Below, one piece after another: positions 31,675-41,258 of a stretch of DNA of 64,000 bases (the stretch's first letter is position 1; each line of letters begins with the position of its first letter). Made by a program: the position numbers and the translations under genes. Under the pieces are notes generated by a model. It did no database searches. It saw nothing but the letters and a program-made list of their open reading frames with translations, and was not told where the DNA came from. Source of the stretch: Crocinitomicaceae bacterium (GTDB lineage: Bacteria; Bacteroidota; Bacteroidia; Flavobacteriales_D; Crocinitomicaceae); the NCBI GenBank assembly GCA_024643555.1, contig JAHEMQ010000001.1, positions 39,383 to 103,382 on the forward strand, read 5' to 3'.

Positions 31675-33264
31675 ATGAATAAAAGCATATTAATTTGTCT
31701 CTGTTCGGCACTTGTTTTTACAAGTATTGCACAGAAAAAAGAAGAAACGCCAAATAAAGCACCCTTAAATTGGTATTTACAGGATCCAAGCGAAAAAGGA
31801 ATTTACGGAGTAGGAGCAGAGCGCGCTTATGAATTGTTAAATGCTGCCGGTAAGAAGCCGAAGCAAGTGATTGTGGCAGTCATTGATAGTGGAGTAGAAA
31901 CGGATCATCCAGATTTAAAAGATGTGATTTGGGTGAACGAGGATGAAATTCCGGGGAATGGTATTGACGATGATAAAAATGGGTATGTAGACGATGTTCA
32001 CGGATGGTCATTCTTAGGCGGAGCAACTGAGGATATTGACAACGAAGCAACCGAGTTGTCGCGTATGTATCGCATGGAATCAACTTATTTTAACGGTAAA
32101 TCTGTTTCTTCCTTATCGGCAGCAGATAAAACAAGATACGATGCATATTTGAAATTAAAGAAAAGTTACGACGAGGACTTGAAAAATTCACAACAACAAT
32201 TGGCATCGATGCAGGCATTAATGTCCTACATCGAAAATGTGAAAAAAGCCTCTAACGGAGAGTTTTCGAAAAAAACGAACGCTAGTTATACACCTATTTC
32301 TGATCAAGAAACACGAATGAAAAATCGTTTGAAAGCGATTTTTGTTATTGTTCCTCCAGCTTCGTTAGAATCTGAAATTCATCATGCGATTGAATCAGTC
32401 GAGGGAAGTATCAAAATGTCGATGGTAAATGCAGATAGCATCCGTGCTGCGGTTGTTGGCGATCATCCAAATGACTTAACAGAAAAATATTACGGCTGTA
32501 ATCGTTACGAAGGACCAGACGCAATGCACGGTACGCACGTTTCGGGAATCATTGCGGCAACGCGTGGAAATGGAATTGGTATTGACGGAATTGCGAACTG
32601 CGCGCGCATCATGGTTGTTCGTGCTGTACCTAACGGCGATGAACGCGATAAAGATGTGGCGAATGCTATCTATTACGCAGTGGACAACGGAGCAAAAGTC
32701 ATTAATATGTCCTTTGGTAAGTATTACACACCGAACAAAGAAGCTGTTGATGCAGCCATTCGCTATGCGGAAAGTAAGGATGTGTTAATGGTGCACGCTG
32801 CTGGAAACGATGCGAAAAACAAAGACGTGGAAGATTCCTATCCAACGCGTATTTTGAACGATGGTAGATGGGCGAGCAATTGGATCGATGTCGGTGCAAG
32901 TAGTTCATCGAAAAAAGGCAAAACTATTTTAGCGGATTTCTCGAACTACGGAGCGAAATCGGTTGACTTCTTTGCTCCTGGTGTGGATATTTATTCGACC
33001 GTTCCAGATGCAAAATACGAGGATGCATCTGGTACTTCGATGGCATGTCCGGCTACCGCTGGTGTTGCCGCGTTGATTCGTGGATATTTCCCAGAATTGA
33101 CCGCTGCACAAGTTCGTGAAGTGTTAATGCAAACGACCGTGAAGTACAAAAAATCAGTGGAGATTCCAAGTGCGAAAAAATCAGGTAAAATGACAGAAAC
33201 ATGTATTACCGGTGGATTCGTGAATGCTGCTGAAGCAGTGGAGTACTTGTTGAACAAAAAATAA
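31675..33264 (+). CDS. S8 family serine peptidase (subtilisin-like), secreted, copy 2
   Basis: VIDSGVETDHPDL (D), DAMHGTHVSGIIAATRGNG (H), SGTSMACPATAGVAAL (S); shares PGNGIDDDKNGYVDDVHGWSFLG with copy 1. Confidence 0.95.
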   Translation: MNKSILICLCSALVFTSIAQKKEETPNKAPLNWYLQDPSEKGIYGVGAERAYELLNAAGKKPKQVIVAVIDSGVETDHPDLKDVIWVNEDEIPGNGIDDDKNGYVDDVHGWSFLGGATEDIDNEATELSRMYRMESTYFNGKSVSSLSAADKTRYDAYLKLKKSYDEDLKNSQQQLASMQALMSYIENVKKASNGEFSKKTNASYTPISDQETRMKNRLKAIFVIVPPASLESEIHHAIESVEGSIKMSMVNADSIRAAVVGDHPNDLTEKYYGCNRYEGPDAMHGTHVSGIIAATRGNGIGIDGIANCARIMVVRAVPNGDERDKDVANAIYYAVDNGAKVINMSFGKYYTPNKEAVDAAIRYAESKDVLMVHAAGNDAKNKDVEDSYPTRILNDGRWASNWIDVGASSSSKKGKTILADFSNYGAKSVDFFAPGVDIYSTVPDAKYEDASGTSMACPATAGVAALIRGYFPELTAAQVREVLMQTTVKYKKSVEIPSAKKSGKMTETCITGGFVNAAEAVEYLLNKK

Positions 33265-33281
33265 ACGTTCACTTTTTATGT

Positions 33282-33312
33282 AAAAGGTCACATGTTCATG
33301 TGGCCTTTTTTT
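33282..33312 (+). terminator. Intrinsic terminator after subtilase copy 2
   Basis: AAAAGGTCACATG-TT-CATGTGGCCTTTTTTT (one G-U pair). Confidence 0.85.
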
Positions 33313-33372
33313 GTGTAAGAAAAGCAGAAGATACCAAATCAAGGAATGTGATTCGGTCTCGAATCATTTTCT

Positions 33373-33380
33373 TATTTTTG
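33373..33380 (+). promoter_or_regulatory. -7 box TATTTTTG upstream of the TerC-family gene
   Basis: Lies 23 nt before ATG 33404, inside the computed longer ORF (33311). Confidence 0.5.
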
Positions 33381-33403
33381 TGTTCTTAAAATTGCAGCGC
33401 TTC

Positions 33404-34432
33404 ATGACCAATAATCCTGTTTTAATCATTCTTTTTGCTGTCATTATTGTGTTCATGTTACTCCTGGATTTAGGTGTGGTAAACAAGCGAAGTCATGAGA
33501 TTACGAATAAAGAAGCGCTCAAATGGACCTTTATTTGGGTATCCGTTTCGATGCTTTTTAGCTTAGTTGTCTATTGGCAATCGGGTTTCGCCAAATTTGC
33601 AGATTACCAATCGGCCTATTGGATTGAAGAAGCGCTTTCGGTGGACAATATGTTCGTTTTTATCTTAGTCTTTCGCTTTTTTAAATTGGAAGGAAAATTA
33701 CAACACAAGGTACTTTTTTGGGGGATTCTTGGTGCGATTGTTTTTCGTGCCATTTTTATTTTTTCCGGAATAGGATTGATCAATCTCACATACTTACCTG
33801 AATTTAACATTGGATCTTGGCATTTTAGTTTGGATCAAGAGGCGGATCGTGGTTTGTTGGAAAACGCAGGAAAGTTCTTTCGTCCAAATGCCATTTTAAC
33901 ACTGTTTGGAATCTTTTTGATTTATGCTGGAGTCAAATCTCTTTTTGCGGATGAAGATGAAGAGGATAAAGAGGACTACAGCACAAGTTTCGGTGCGCGA
34001 ATGGCACGAAAAGTCTTTCCGATTTCAAAACATTATTATGGAGATCAGTTCTTTGTTTCTTGGCATAAAAAACGCTTTGCGACGAAGCTCTTTCTTGTAC
34101 TTGTTGTGATTGAAACAACTGACTTGGTTTTCGCTATTGATTCGATTCCTGCCATATTCGCCATTGCACCGAACGATCCAGTTATTCTTTACACATCGAA
34201 TATTTTTGCTATCCTGGGACTTCGTTCGATGTATTTCTTGCTAGCGAATTCCATACACATGTTCTCCAAATTGAAGTACGGACTCGCCTTTATTTTATCC
34301 TTTATTGGATTGAAAATGTTACTGTCACCATTTATTCACATCCCTTCATCGATGTCATTAATGATTGTCGTTGGCGCATTGTTTCTATCGATTATGGCAT
34401 CGATTTATACTAAGGAAAAATCAGAGATTTAA
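33404..34432 (+). CDS. TerC family integral membrane protein
   Basis: LDLGVVNKRSHEITNKEALKW, SVDNMFVFILVF, TTDLVFAIDSIPAIFAI: TerC family motifs. Start refined to ATG 33404. Confidence 0.94.
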   Translation: MTNNPVLIILFAVIIVFMLLLDLGVVNKRSHEITNKEALKWTFIWVSVSMLFSLVVYWQSGFAKFADYQSAYWIEEALSVDNMFVFILVFRFFKLEGKLQHKVLFWGILGAIVFRAIFIFSGIGLINLTYLPEFNIGSWHFSLDQEADRGLLENAGKFFRPNAILTLFGIFLIYAGVKSLFADEDEEDKEDYSTSFGARMARKVFPISKHYYGDQFFVSWHKKRFATKLFLVLVVIETTDLVFAIDSIPAIFAIAPNDPVILYTSNIFAILGLRSMYFLLANSIHMFSKLKYGLAFILSFIGLKMLLSPFIHIPSSMSLMIVVGALFLSIMASIYTKEKSEI

Positions 34433-36228
34433 AAGAGAAAGCTAGCTCCTTCCTCGCTTTTTGTGACCATTTTACGCATATTCGCGAACAATTCTCGTCC
34501 AAAGGAAAATGTATCTTCATTGGAAATGTAGGTCGCTTCACGGGAATCCACTTCTTGCTCATTCAAAACGGTAAGTTCCCCTTGGTATGAATCCAAACGA
34601 ATCACGTCACCGGTGCGAATTTTCGAAATCATCCCACCATCTTTTGCTTCGGGCGTTAAGTGAATGGCAGCCGGGACTTTCCCAGAAGCTCCTGACATTC
34701 TACCATCCGTTACTAGCGCCACTTTAAATCCTTTTTTCTGTAATACCGTGAGTGTAGGAGTCAGTTGATGTAATTCTGGCATTCCATTGTGTTTCGGACC
34801 TTGGAAAGGAAGGACAGCAATAAAATCTTTTTCTAATTCTCCGTTCTTAAAGGCCTTGATTAAATCACTCTGTTCGTGAAATACAATGGCAGGAGCTTCG
34901 ATGATGCGTTGGTCATCCGCTACAGCAGCCGTTTTAATGACGGAACGTCCCAAATTACCTTTGAGAATTTTAATTCCACCATCCTTGGAGAATGGGTTAT
35001 CAACCGGACGAATGATCGAGTCATTTAAGCTTTCCTTTGCTCCATCAACCCAAATTAATTGATGGTTTTCAATACGAGGTTCTTGTTTGTAAGCATTTAA
35101 TCCTTTTCCTAGAATGGTATGGACATCTTCATGTAAAATGCCATGATCCAATAAAGTACGAATGACAAAGCCCATTCCTCCAGATGCATGGAAGTGATTT
35201 ACATCCGCTGCGCCATTTGGATACATCCGCGTCAAAAGTGGGACAACATCTGATAAATCAGACATGTCCTCCCAATTGATGATGATTCCTGCTGCGCGCG
35301 CAATGGCAATTAAATGAATCGTGTGGTTGGTTGAACCTCCGGTTGCTAAAAGACCTATGATTCCATTTACAATCACTTTCTCGTCAACAATATTTGCGAT
35401 GGAACGTTCAAATCCATGTTTTGTGTTTTCAGCAGCAACACGAACGGCTTCTTCGTTCAATAAATCCCTTAATTCAGTCCCTGGATTTACAAAACTAGAA
35501 CCAGGTAGTTGCATTCCCATGATTTCCATGAGCATTTGATTGCTATTCGCAGTTCCGTAAAAGGTGCAAGTTCCAGGTGAATGATAGGAATCAGATTCTC
35601 CCTTTAACAATTCTTCACGTCCAATTTTTCCTTCGGCAAAAAGTTGACGAATGCGTCCTTTTTCTTCATTGCTGATGCCGCTTGGCATGGGGCCTCCGGG
35701 AACAAAAACGGTTGGTAGGTGTCCAAAACGCAGTGCTCCCATCATCAGTCCGGGAACAATTTTATCGCAAATACCCAAACACAAAGTGGCATCAAACATA
35801 TTGTGCGACAATCCAATTGCCGTTGACATCGCGATGACATCTCTCGAATACAAGGAAAGTTCCATTCCAGGTTGACCTTGTGTAACTCCGTCGCACATCG
35901 CTGGTACCGCTCCGGCAACCTGTGCTACCGCTTGATGTTTGTTAGCATAGGCACGTAAATTTTTGGGGTAGTCTTCATATACCTTGTGCGCAGACAACAT
36001 GTCGTTATATGCTGTAATGATTCCAATATTTGGTAATTTATTTTGCGCAAGTTCGTTTTTGTCATGCGCGCCACAAGCGGCAAATGCATGTGCTAAGTTT
36101 CCACAACTCATGACTTCTCGCGAAACACCTTCTTGGTGAGCGGATTTCATCTGTTGTAAATAAGTTGCGCGCATCTTATGACTTCGATCGATGATGCGTT
36201 GAGTGATTTCTAAAACTTTTGCATTCAT
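34429..36228 (-). CDS. edd: Phosphogluconate dehydratase (Entner-Doudoroff)
   Basis: GIITAYNDMLSAHKVYEDYP, SYHSPGTCTFYGTANSNQMLMEIMG, GGSTNHTIHL, LVTDGRMSGASGKVPAAIH: Edd rather than IlvD. Confidence 0.95.
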   Translation of the reverse strand: MNAKVLEITQRIIDRSHKMRATYLQQMKSAHQEGVSREVMSCGNLAHAFAACGAHDKNELAQNKLPNIGIITAYNDMLSAHKVYEDYPKNLRAYANKHQAVAQVAGAVPAMCDGVTQGQPGMELSLYSRDVIAMSTAIGLSHNMFDATLCLGICDKIVPGLMMGALRFGHLPTVFVPGGPMPSGISNEEKGRIRQLFAEGKIGREELLKGESDSYHSPGTCTFYGTANSNQMLMEIMGMQLPGSSFVNPGTELRDLLNEEAVRVAAENTKHGFERSIANIVDEKVIVNGIIGLLATGGSTNHTIHLIAIARAAGIIINWEDMSDLSDVVPLLTRMYPNGAADVNHFHASGGMGFVIRTLLDHGILHEDVHTILGKGLNAYKQEPRIENHQLIWVDGAKESLNDSIIRPVDNPFSKDGGIKILKGNLGRSVIKTAAVADDQRIIEAPAIVFHEQSDLIKAFKNGELEKDFIAVLPFQGPKHNGMPELHQLTPTLTVLQKKGFKVALVTDGRMSGASGKVPAAIHLTPEAKDGGMISKIRTGDVIRLDSYQGELTVLNEQEVDSREATYISNEDTFSFGRELFANMRKMVTKSEEGASFLF

Positions 36229-36231
36229 AAT

Positions 36232-36918
36232 TTATGCGTTTTCAGTGTAGTAAATTCCTTCGATGAACGGAATAAAATGGTGTATGGGATATTTTTTGTC
36301 TTGACTTTCAGCTAATACTTCCAGTTTCTTTGCGCCAGTTATCATTAGGAAAATGTGTTTTCCTTGTTGAAGAATTGGACCACAAAAAGTGAGGCGTCGT
36401 GTTGGTTCATTGGGAGCAGTGGTATTTGCCATCAGTTCATTTGAAAACGTGGCTTCTTCCGAACAAACATCACCAGGGAAAAGGGATGCTGTATGACCAT
36501 CATCGCCCATTCCGAGAAGAATCACATCTGTCGTTCTGAAAAGTTCATTTTCGGGCAGTGCCAAAGTCAAATTTTGTTCGTAATCGGACGCATCGAAAAC
36601 CATCGAATGAAACTTGGCCTGAGCCGCTTTTCCAATCATTAGGTTTGTTCGAATTAACTTTTCATTGGAGGCCGCATTTTCTTGGTCCACAAATCGTTCG
36701 TCTACTAATCCAATGTGAACATTCGACCAATCGATATCGAAATTGCTTAATTGTTGATACAGCTGTTTTGGTGTGCTTCCACCGGATAGAAGCATGCTTG
36801 CTTTACCTTTCAATGCCAAGGTTTCACTTAAGATAGCGGCGATGCGTTCTGCTAACGCGAATTCAAGTGCTGTCTTTGTGTCAAATGAAATTAATCTCTC
36901 CATGACTTCGTAATCCAA
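36232..36918 (-). CDS. pgl: 6-phosphogluconolactonase
   Basis: MLLSGGSTPKQLYQQLS, VHIGLVDERFVD, LLGMGDDGHTASLFPG. Start may be ATG 36903. Confidence 0.95.
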   Translation of the reverse strand: MDYEVMERLISFDTKTALEFALAERIAAILSETLALKGKASMLLSGGSTPKQLYQQLSNFDIDWSNVHIGLVDERFVDQENAASNEKLIRTNLMIGKAAQAKFHSMVFDASDYEQNLTLALPENELFRTTDVILLGMGDDGHTASLFPGDVCSEEATFSNELMANTTAPNEPTRRLTFCGPILQQGKHIFLMITGAKKLEVLAESQDKKYPIHHFIPFIEGIYYTENA

Positions 36919-38381
36919 GATTCATTTTCATCTAAAATTAAATCGCCAGGCCCCCAAGTTCCCGCTTCGTAGAGAACGTTTGGCATGTTACTGGATTTCC
37001 ATGAGTTTGTAATGGACTCAATGTATGTCCATGCAGCTTGAAGTTCATCTTGTCGCATAAATAACGTTTGATTTCCACGAATGACATCAATAATCAATCG
37101 TTCGTAGGCGTCCGGAAAACGTTCTTTAAACGAATCGATGTAATCCAATTTCAAGGCAATGGGTTTGTAACGATAACCACCTGGACCAGGGATTTTCGTC
37201 ATTTGAATCAATTCAATGCGCTCCTCAGGTTGCAGACGAATAATGAGTTTATTATTGTTCAGTTTTTCTTTGGATGGGAAAATGTTGTGGCGCACTTCCT
37301 TGAAGTTGATCACGATTTCCGAATAACGTTTGATCATTCGTTTTCCGGTGCGCAAATAAAAAGGAACGTTTTTCCATCTCCAGTTATCGACATAGGCCTT
37401 CATGGCAACAAACGTTTCCGTTTTGGATTCGTATTTTTCAATATCCTCCAAATATGAATTCACTTGCTCACCATTGATTTTTCCTCGCGTATACTGTCCT
37501 TTTACAGTGTCGGTTTGTACGCTTTTTTTCGTCAGAGGACGCAGTGCACGAAGGACTTTTAATTTTTCATTTCGAACTTCATTGGCCTCTAGTGATACAG
37601 GTGGCTCCATCGCTACTAAACAAAGTAATTGAAGTAAATGGTTTTGAACCATGTCTAACAAGGCCCCAGAATTATCGTAATAAGAGGCTCTTTTTTCTAC
37701 TCCTAAACTTTCGGCAACTGTAATTTGAATGCTATCAATATTCTCTGAATTCCAAGCACGTTCAAATAAGTTGTTTGCAAAACGAAGGACCATTAAATTT
37801 TGCACCGTCTCTTTTCCTAGGTAATGATCAATGCGGTAAATTTGATGTTCGTCAAATGCCTGAGTAATTTCGTCATTAATGGCATTGGAGGATTCCAAAC
37901 TATATCCCAAGGGTTTTTCGATGACCACCTTACTGGTTGCATTTACCAAGTCGCAAGCTTTTAAAGTTCTTGCAATTGGTCCAAAAGCAGAGGATGGGGT
38001 AGAGAAGTAGTAAATATTTTGATAGGATGGGAATTGCTTAATGTAGGTCGATAATTCTAAATAATCTTCCATCGTAGCATCCGCTACTTTAATTAATTTG
38101 ATTTTTTTGATGAATTTTTCAATTTCACTTCGATGGTATCGGTGATGATCGCTCGACTCCAAAAAAGGAATTAACTTCTCAAAGAACTCTTTTTCATCTG
38201 GATCCTTTCGCGTGATTCCAACAATGTTATAGTCTATATTTAATTGTCCGTCAAGGTCTCTATGAAACAGTGCTGGATAGATTTTTCGAATGGCTAAATC
38301 GCCATCTCCACCGAAGACCACAATATTAAACGATTGAAAACGTTCTGTACTGTAATTGGTTTTTTTGTTGTTTGCATTCAT
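36891..38381 (-). CDS. zwf: Glucose-6-phosphate dehydrogenase
   Basis: VVFGGDGDLAIRKIYPALF, VVIEKPLGYSLESS, YRIDHYLGKETVQNLMVLRFAN. Start refined from 38408 to ATG 38381 (promoter box overlaps the longer start). Confidence 0.97.
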   Translation of the reverse strand: MNANNKKTNYSTERFQSFNIVVFGGDGDLAIRKIYPALFHRDLDGQLNIDYNIVGITRKDPDEKEFFEKLIPFLESSDHHRYHRSEIEKFIKKIKLIKVADATMEDYLELSTYIKQFPSYQNIYYFSTPSSAFGPIARTLKACDLVNATSKVVIEKPLGYSLESSNAINDEITQAFDEHQIYRIDHYLGKETVQNLMVLRFANNLFERAWNSENIDSIQITVAESLGVEKRASYYDNSGALLDMVQNHLLQLLCLVAMEPPVSLEANEVRNEKLKVLRALRPLTKKSVQTDTVKGQYTRGKINGEQVNSYLEDIEKYESKTETFVAMKAYVDNWRWKNVPFYLRTGKRMIKRYSEIVINFKEVRHNIFPSKEKLNNNKLIIRLQPEERIELIQMTKIPGPGGYRYKPIALKLDYIDSFKERFPDAYERLIIDVIRGNQTLFMRQDELQAAWTYIESITNSWKSSNMPNVLYEAGTWGPGDLILDENESWITKSWRD

Positions 38382-38405
38382 TCTTAGAACAGCATTAGTT
38401 TGTGT

Positions 38406-38436
38406 CAAAATTACACTAAGTAAACGAAAAGCGCAA
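38406..38436 (-). promoter_or_regulatory. Bacteroidota promoter for zwf-pgl-edd: -7 TAATTTTG (38406-38413), -33 TTG (38434-38436)
   Basis: CAAAATTA ... CAA with 20-nt spacing on plus strand. Confidence 0.65.
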
Positions 38437-38488
38437 TAATTTTACTTAAATTTAGCAACTATTTAATGTTTATAACGTCTTTTAGCCG

Positions 38489-41254
38489 ATGATGATTAAA
38501 ACAAGTTTTCTATTGGTGCTTTTTACTTTGACTTGCAAGGTAAATTGGGCGCAAAATTACGTATTTGGACAATTGACAGGGTCTCCAAATATGATTACAA
38601 CTGGTTGGAACTTAACAGGTAATGCACACATTGGAGATACGCCAGGTGATGTGGATGCATTTAATAATGAAATGCTTTTAACCAACAATTCAACAACACA
38701 ATCTGGGGGAGTATTTTACAACACACCCATCAATTTAACTGCTTGTCAAAAATGGACGGTTGAATTCGAATACCGCATATGGGGAGGGAACGCCGCAGAT
38801 GGATTGGCTTTCTGTTTCATTGATGTCCCACCGGCTGGATTTGTATTGGGTGGTGGAATTGGCATTCCGGGAACGGCAAATGGATTGAAAATTGTCATCG
38901 ACACCTATGATAATTGTAGTCAAGGAGGAACGAATCCCGAAATTCAAATTTTCAATGGAATTGGATACAATGAGTGTCTGCCCGCAACACCTAAAATTCA
39001 AAATGCAGGAGGATCCTTAAGTTACCTTCGTAATACGAATTATCAACCTGTGAAAATCACCTACAACAATGGACTGGTAACAGTTTGGGTGAATAATGTA
39101 CAATTGCTTCAAGCCAATTCACCGGTGAACTTTACAGGTTATGTTGGATTTACAGCTAGTACAGGTGCATTGTATGATTTACATTCCATTCGCAACGTGA
39201 TTATCTATACCAATCAAGCTACGTCCAATGCAGGTGTGGATGTGAATACTTGTTCCAATGATGGTGTGGTGATTGGTGCTGCGCCAAGTGCGTTGAATGT
39301 ATATTCTTGGTCTCCGGCTGTTGGACTTTCTTCAACAACGGTTGGAAATCCAACGGTGACTCTACCAAATACAACTGGAGCTCCGATTACTCAAACGTAT
39401 ACAGTGACGACTTCCTTGGCTTCCAACCCAGGACTTTGTCCGACGACTGATCAAATTGTGGTGACTGTTTTCCCTGAATTCACAAGTACGGTTTCTCAAA
39501 CTTTGTGCAATGGCGGACCTTACATGTTCAATGGTCAAGCGCTGACACAATCTGGAACCTATTACGATACCTTAAGTACAGTTCATAGTTGTGATTCCAT
39601 CGTTACCCTCAATTTAACGATTGGGAATGCGCAAGCGAATGCCGGTCCAGATGTATTTATCTGTTCGGATGATGTCGGAAATCTAGGGGTAAATCCAGTT
39701 ACTGGTTACAATTATTCATGGTCACCAGTGACGAATCTATCTTCATCCTCCATTGCCAATCCAACAGTATCTGCTAGTAACACAAGTGGTGTACCCATTG
39801 TTCAAACCTATACCTTGTCCACTAGCTCGGCTTCCAATCCAGGACTCTGTCCTTCTTCAGATCAAGTTCAAGTGACGATTTATCCAAAGTTTGTTATAAA
39901 TATTACGGATACACTGTGTAATGGCGGTCCGTATACCTTTAATGGCCAGTCGATTACGCAATCTGGTATATATGTGGATACGCTGACTAGTATGCACAGT
40001 TGTGATTCGATTGTCAATTTGAACATTGTTATTTCCACCGAGCCGGTCTTTTCACTTTCTGATACAACAATGTGTATTGGCAATCCATTAACACTGGCTC
40101 CTCAGGGTGTTGGAGGGATCTATTCGTATACATGGACACCCCAAATGGCATTGCCAACAAGTACTGGATCCATGACCTGGAATCCATTAGTGTCGAATGA
40201 GTTTTTCCTGTTGGCAACGAATAATTATGGTTGTACACATTTAGATTCCCTAGATTTAGTGATAAATCCTTTGCCTGTGATGGGATTAATCGCTTCGTCG
40301 CAAGCATTGTGTCCGAATGAATCCTTAACCTTGACGGCTTCAGGGGCGGCCAACTATACGTGGAGTGGACCAGGTGTTTCAAACATTTCCACAAATGTTC
40401 AAACGATTATTCCAACCGGATCAGGCGTGTTCAATGTCGTTGGTTATACTGCTCAAGGTTGTGTGGATTCCATTCAGACTAATTTTACATTGTATCCAAA
40501 ACCAGTATTAACAATTACTCAAGATCAAGATATTTGTGATGGACAAATGGCATCGATTACAGTAAGCGGTGCTCCAACTTATGTCTGGAATCCTTCCACT
40601 TTAAATGGTGCTCAAGTTTATGTCAGTCCGGTAGCGACTACCAATTATTCGGTCATTGGATTCAATCAATTTAACTGTTCCGATACGGTTTCGACGAATG
40701 TGATTGTTCACCCGAATCCAATCGCCATGATTGGTGCTGAACCTTATTTATTAACCAGTGATTCGCCCATCGTCTCCTTTACCAATTTATCGAGTGGTCA
40801 ATTGACTTCCACTTGGAATTTTGATGACGGAACCATTATCGAACAATCGAACACCAATTTCGATTACCAATATCCATATGAAGAAGGAGACTACATGGTA
40901 CAATTAGTCGTTGAGAGTCAATACGGTTGCCTGGATTCTACAACACAATTGATTCAAGTAAAAGGAGATGTTTTATACTATGTTCCAAATGCATTTACAC
41001 CAGATGGTGACGAACATAATAACATGTTTAATCCCATTTTTACTTCTGGTTTTGATCCTTTAAGTTATCAATTTGATGTGTATGACCGATGGGGAGAACT
41101 CATTTTTTCTTCTCAAAATCCGCAAATAGGTTGGGATGGATATCTGAATTTTGTGAAATGCCAAGAAGGAATGTACGCTTATAACATCCGATTTACTGTA
41201 AGCAAAACTGGAGAATATAAATCCATTACCGGACACGTAAACCTGCTAAAATGA
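38489..41254 (+). CDS. Large secreted L-type-lectin-like adhesin with tandem repeats, PKD domain and T9SS type-B (gliding-motility-associated) C-terminal domain
   Basis: Lectin-like WTVEFEYRIWGGNAADGLAFCFIDVPP; PKD-like STWNFDDGT; C-terminus YYVPNAFTPDGDEHNNMFNPIF...YDRWGELIF...GWDGY...GHVNLLK. Confidence 0.9.
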   Translation: MMIKTSFLLVLFTLTCKVNWAQNYVFGQLTGSPNMITTGWNLTGNAHIGDTPGDVDAFNNEMLLTNNSTTQSGGVFYNTPINLTACQKWTVEFEYRIWGGNAADGLAFCFIDVPPAGFVLGGGIGIPGTANGLKIVIDTYDNCSQGGTNPEIQIFNGIGYNECLPATPKIQNAGGSLSYLRNTNYQPVKITYNNGLVTVWVNNVQLLQANSPVNFTGYVGFTASTGALYDLHSIRNVIIYTNQATSNAGVDVNTCSNDGVVIGAAPSALNVYSWSPAVGLSSTTVGNPTVTLPNTTGAPITQTYTVTTSLASNPGLCPTTDQIVVTVFPEFTSTVSQTLCNGGPYMFNGQALTQSGTYYDTLSTVHSCDSIVTLNLTIGNAQANAGPDVFICSDDVGNLGVNPVTGYNYSWSPVTNLSSSSIANPTVSASNTSGVPIVQTYTLSTSSASNPGLCPSSDQVQVTIYPKFVINITDTLCNGGPYTFNGQSITQSGIYVDTLTSMHSCDSIVNLNIVISTEPVFSLSDTTMCIGNPLTLAPQGVGGIYSYTWTPQMALPTSTGSMTWNPLVSNEFFLLATNNYGCTHLDSLDLVINPLPVMGLIASSQALCPNESLTLTASGAANYTWSGPGVSNISTNVQTIIPTGSGVFNVVGYTAQGCVDSIQTNFTLYPKPVLTITQDQDICDGQMASITVSGAPTYVWNPSTLNGAQVYVSPVATTNYSVIGFNQFNCSDTVSTNVIVHPNPIAMIGAEPYLLTSDSPIVSFTNLSSGQLTSTWNFDDGTIIEQSNTNFDYQYPYEEGDYMVQLVVESQYGCLDSTTQLIQVKGDVLYYVPNAFTPDGDEHNNMFNPIFTSGFDPLSYQFDVYDRWGELIFSSQNPQIGWDGYLNFVKCQEGMYAYNIRFTVSKTGEYKSITGHVNLLK
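39227..40035 (+). repeat. Two tandem ~137-aa (411-nt) modules in the lectin-like adhesin
   Basis: NAGVDVNTCSND...TLCNGGPYMFNGQALTQSGTYYDTLSTVHSCDSIVTLNLTI and NAGPDVFICSDD...TLCNGGPYTFNGQSITQSGIYVDTLTSMHSCDSIVNLNIVI; unit starts at 39227 and 39638. Confidence 0.9.
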
Positions 41255-41258
41255 TTTT

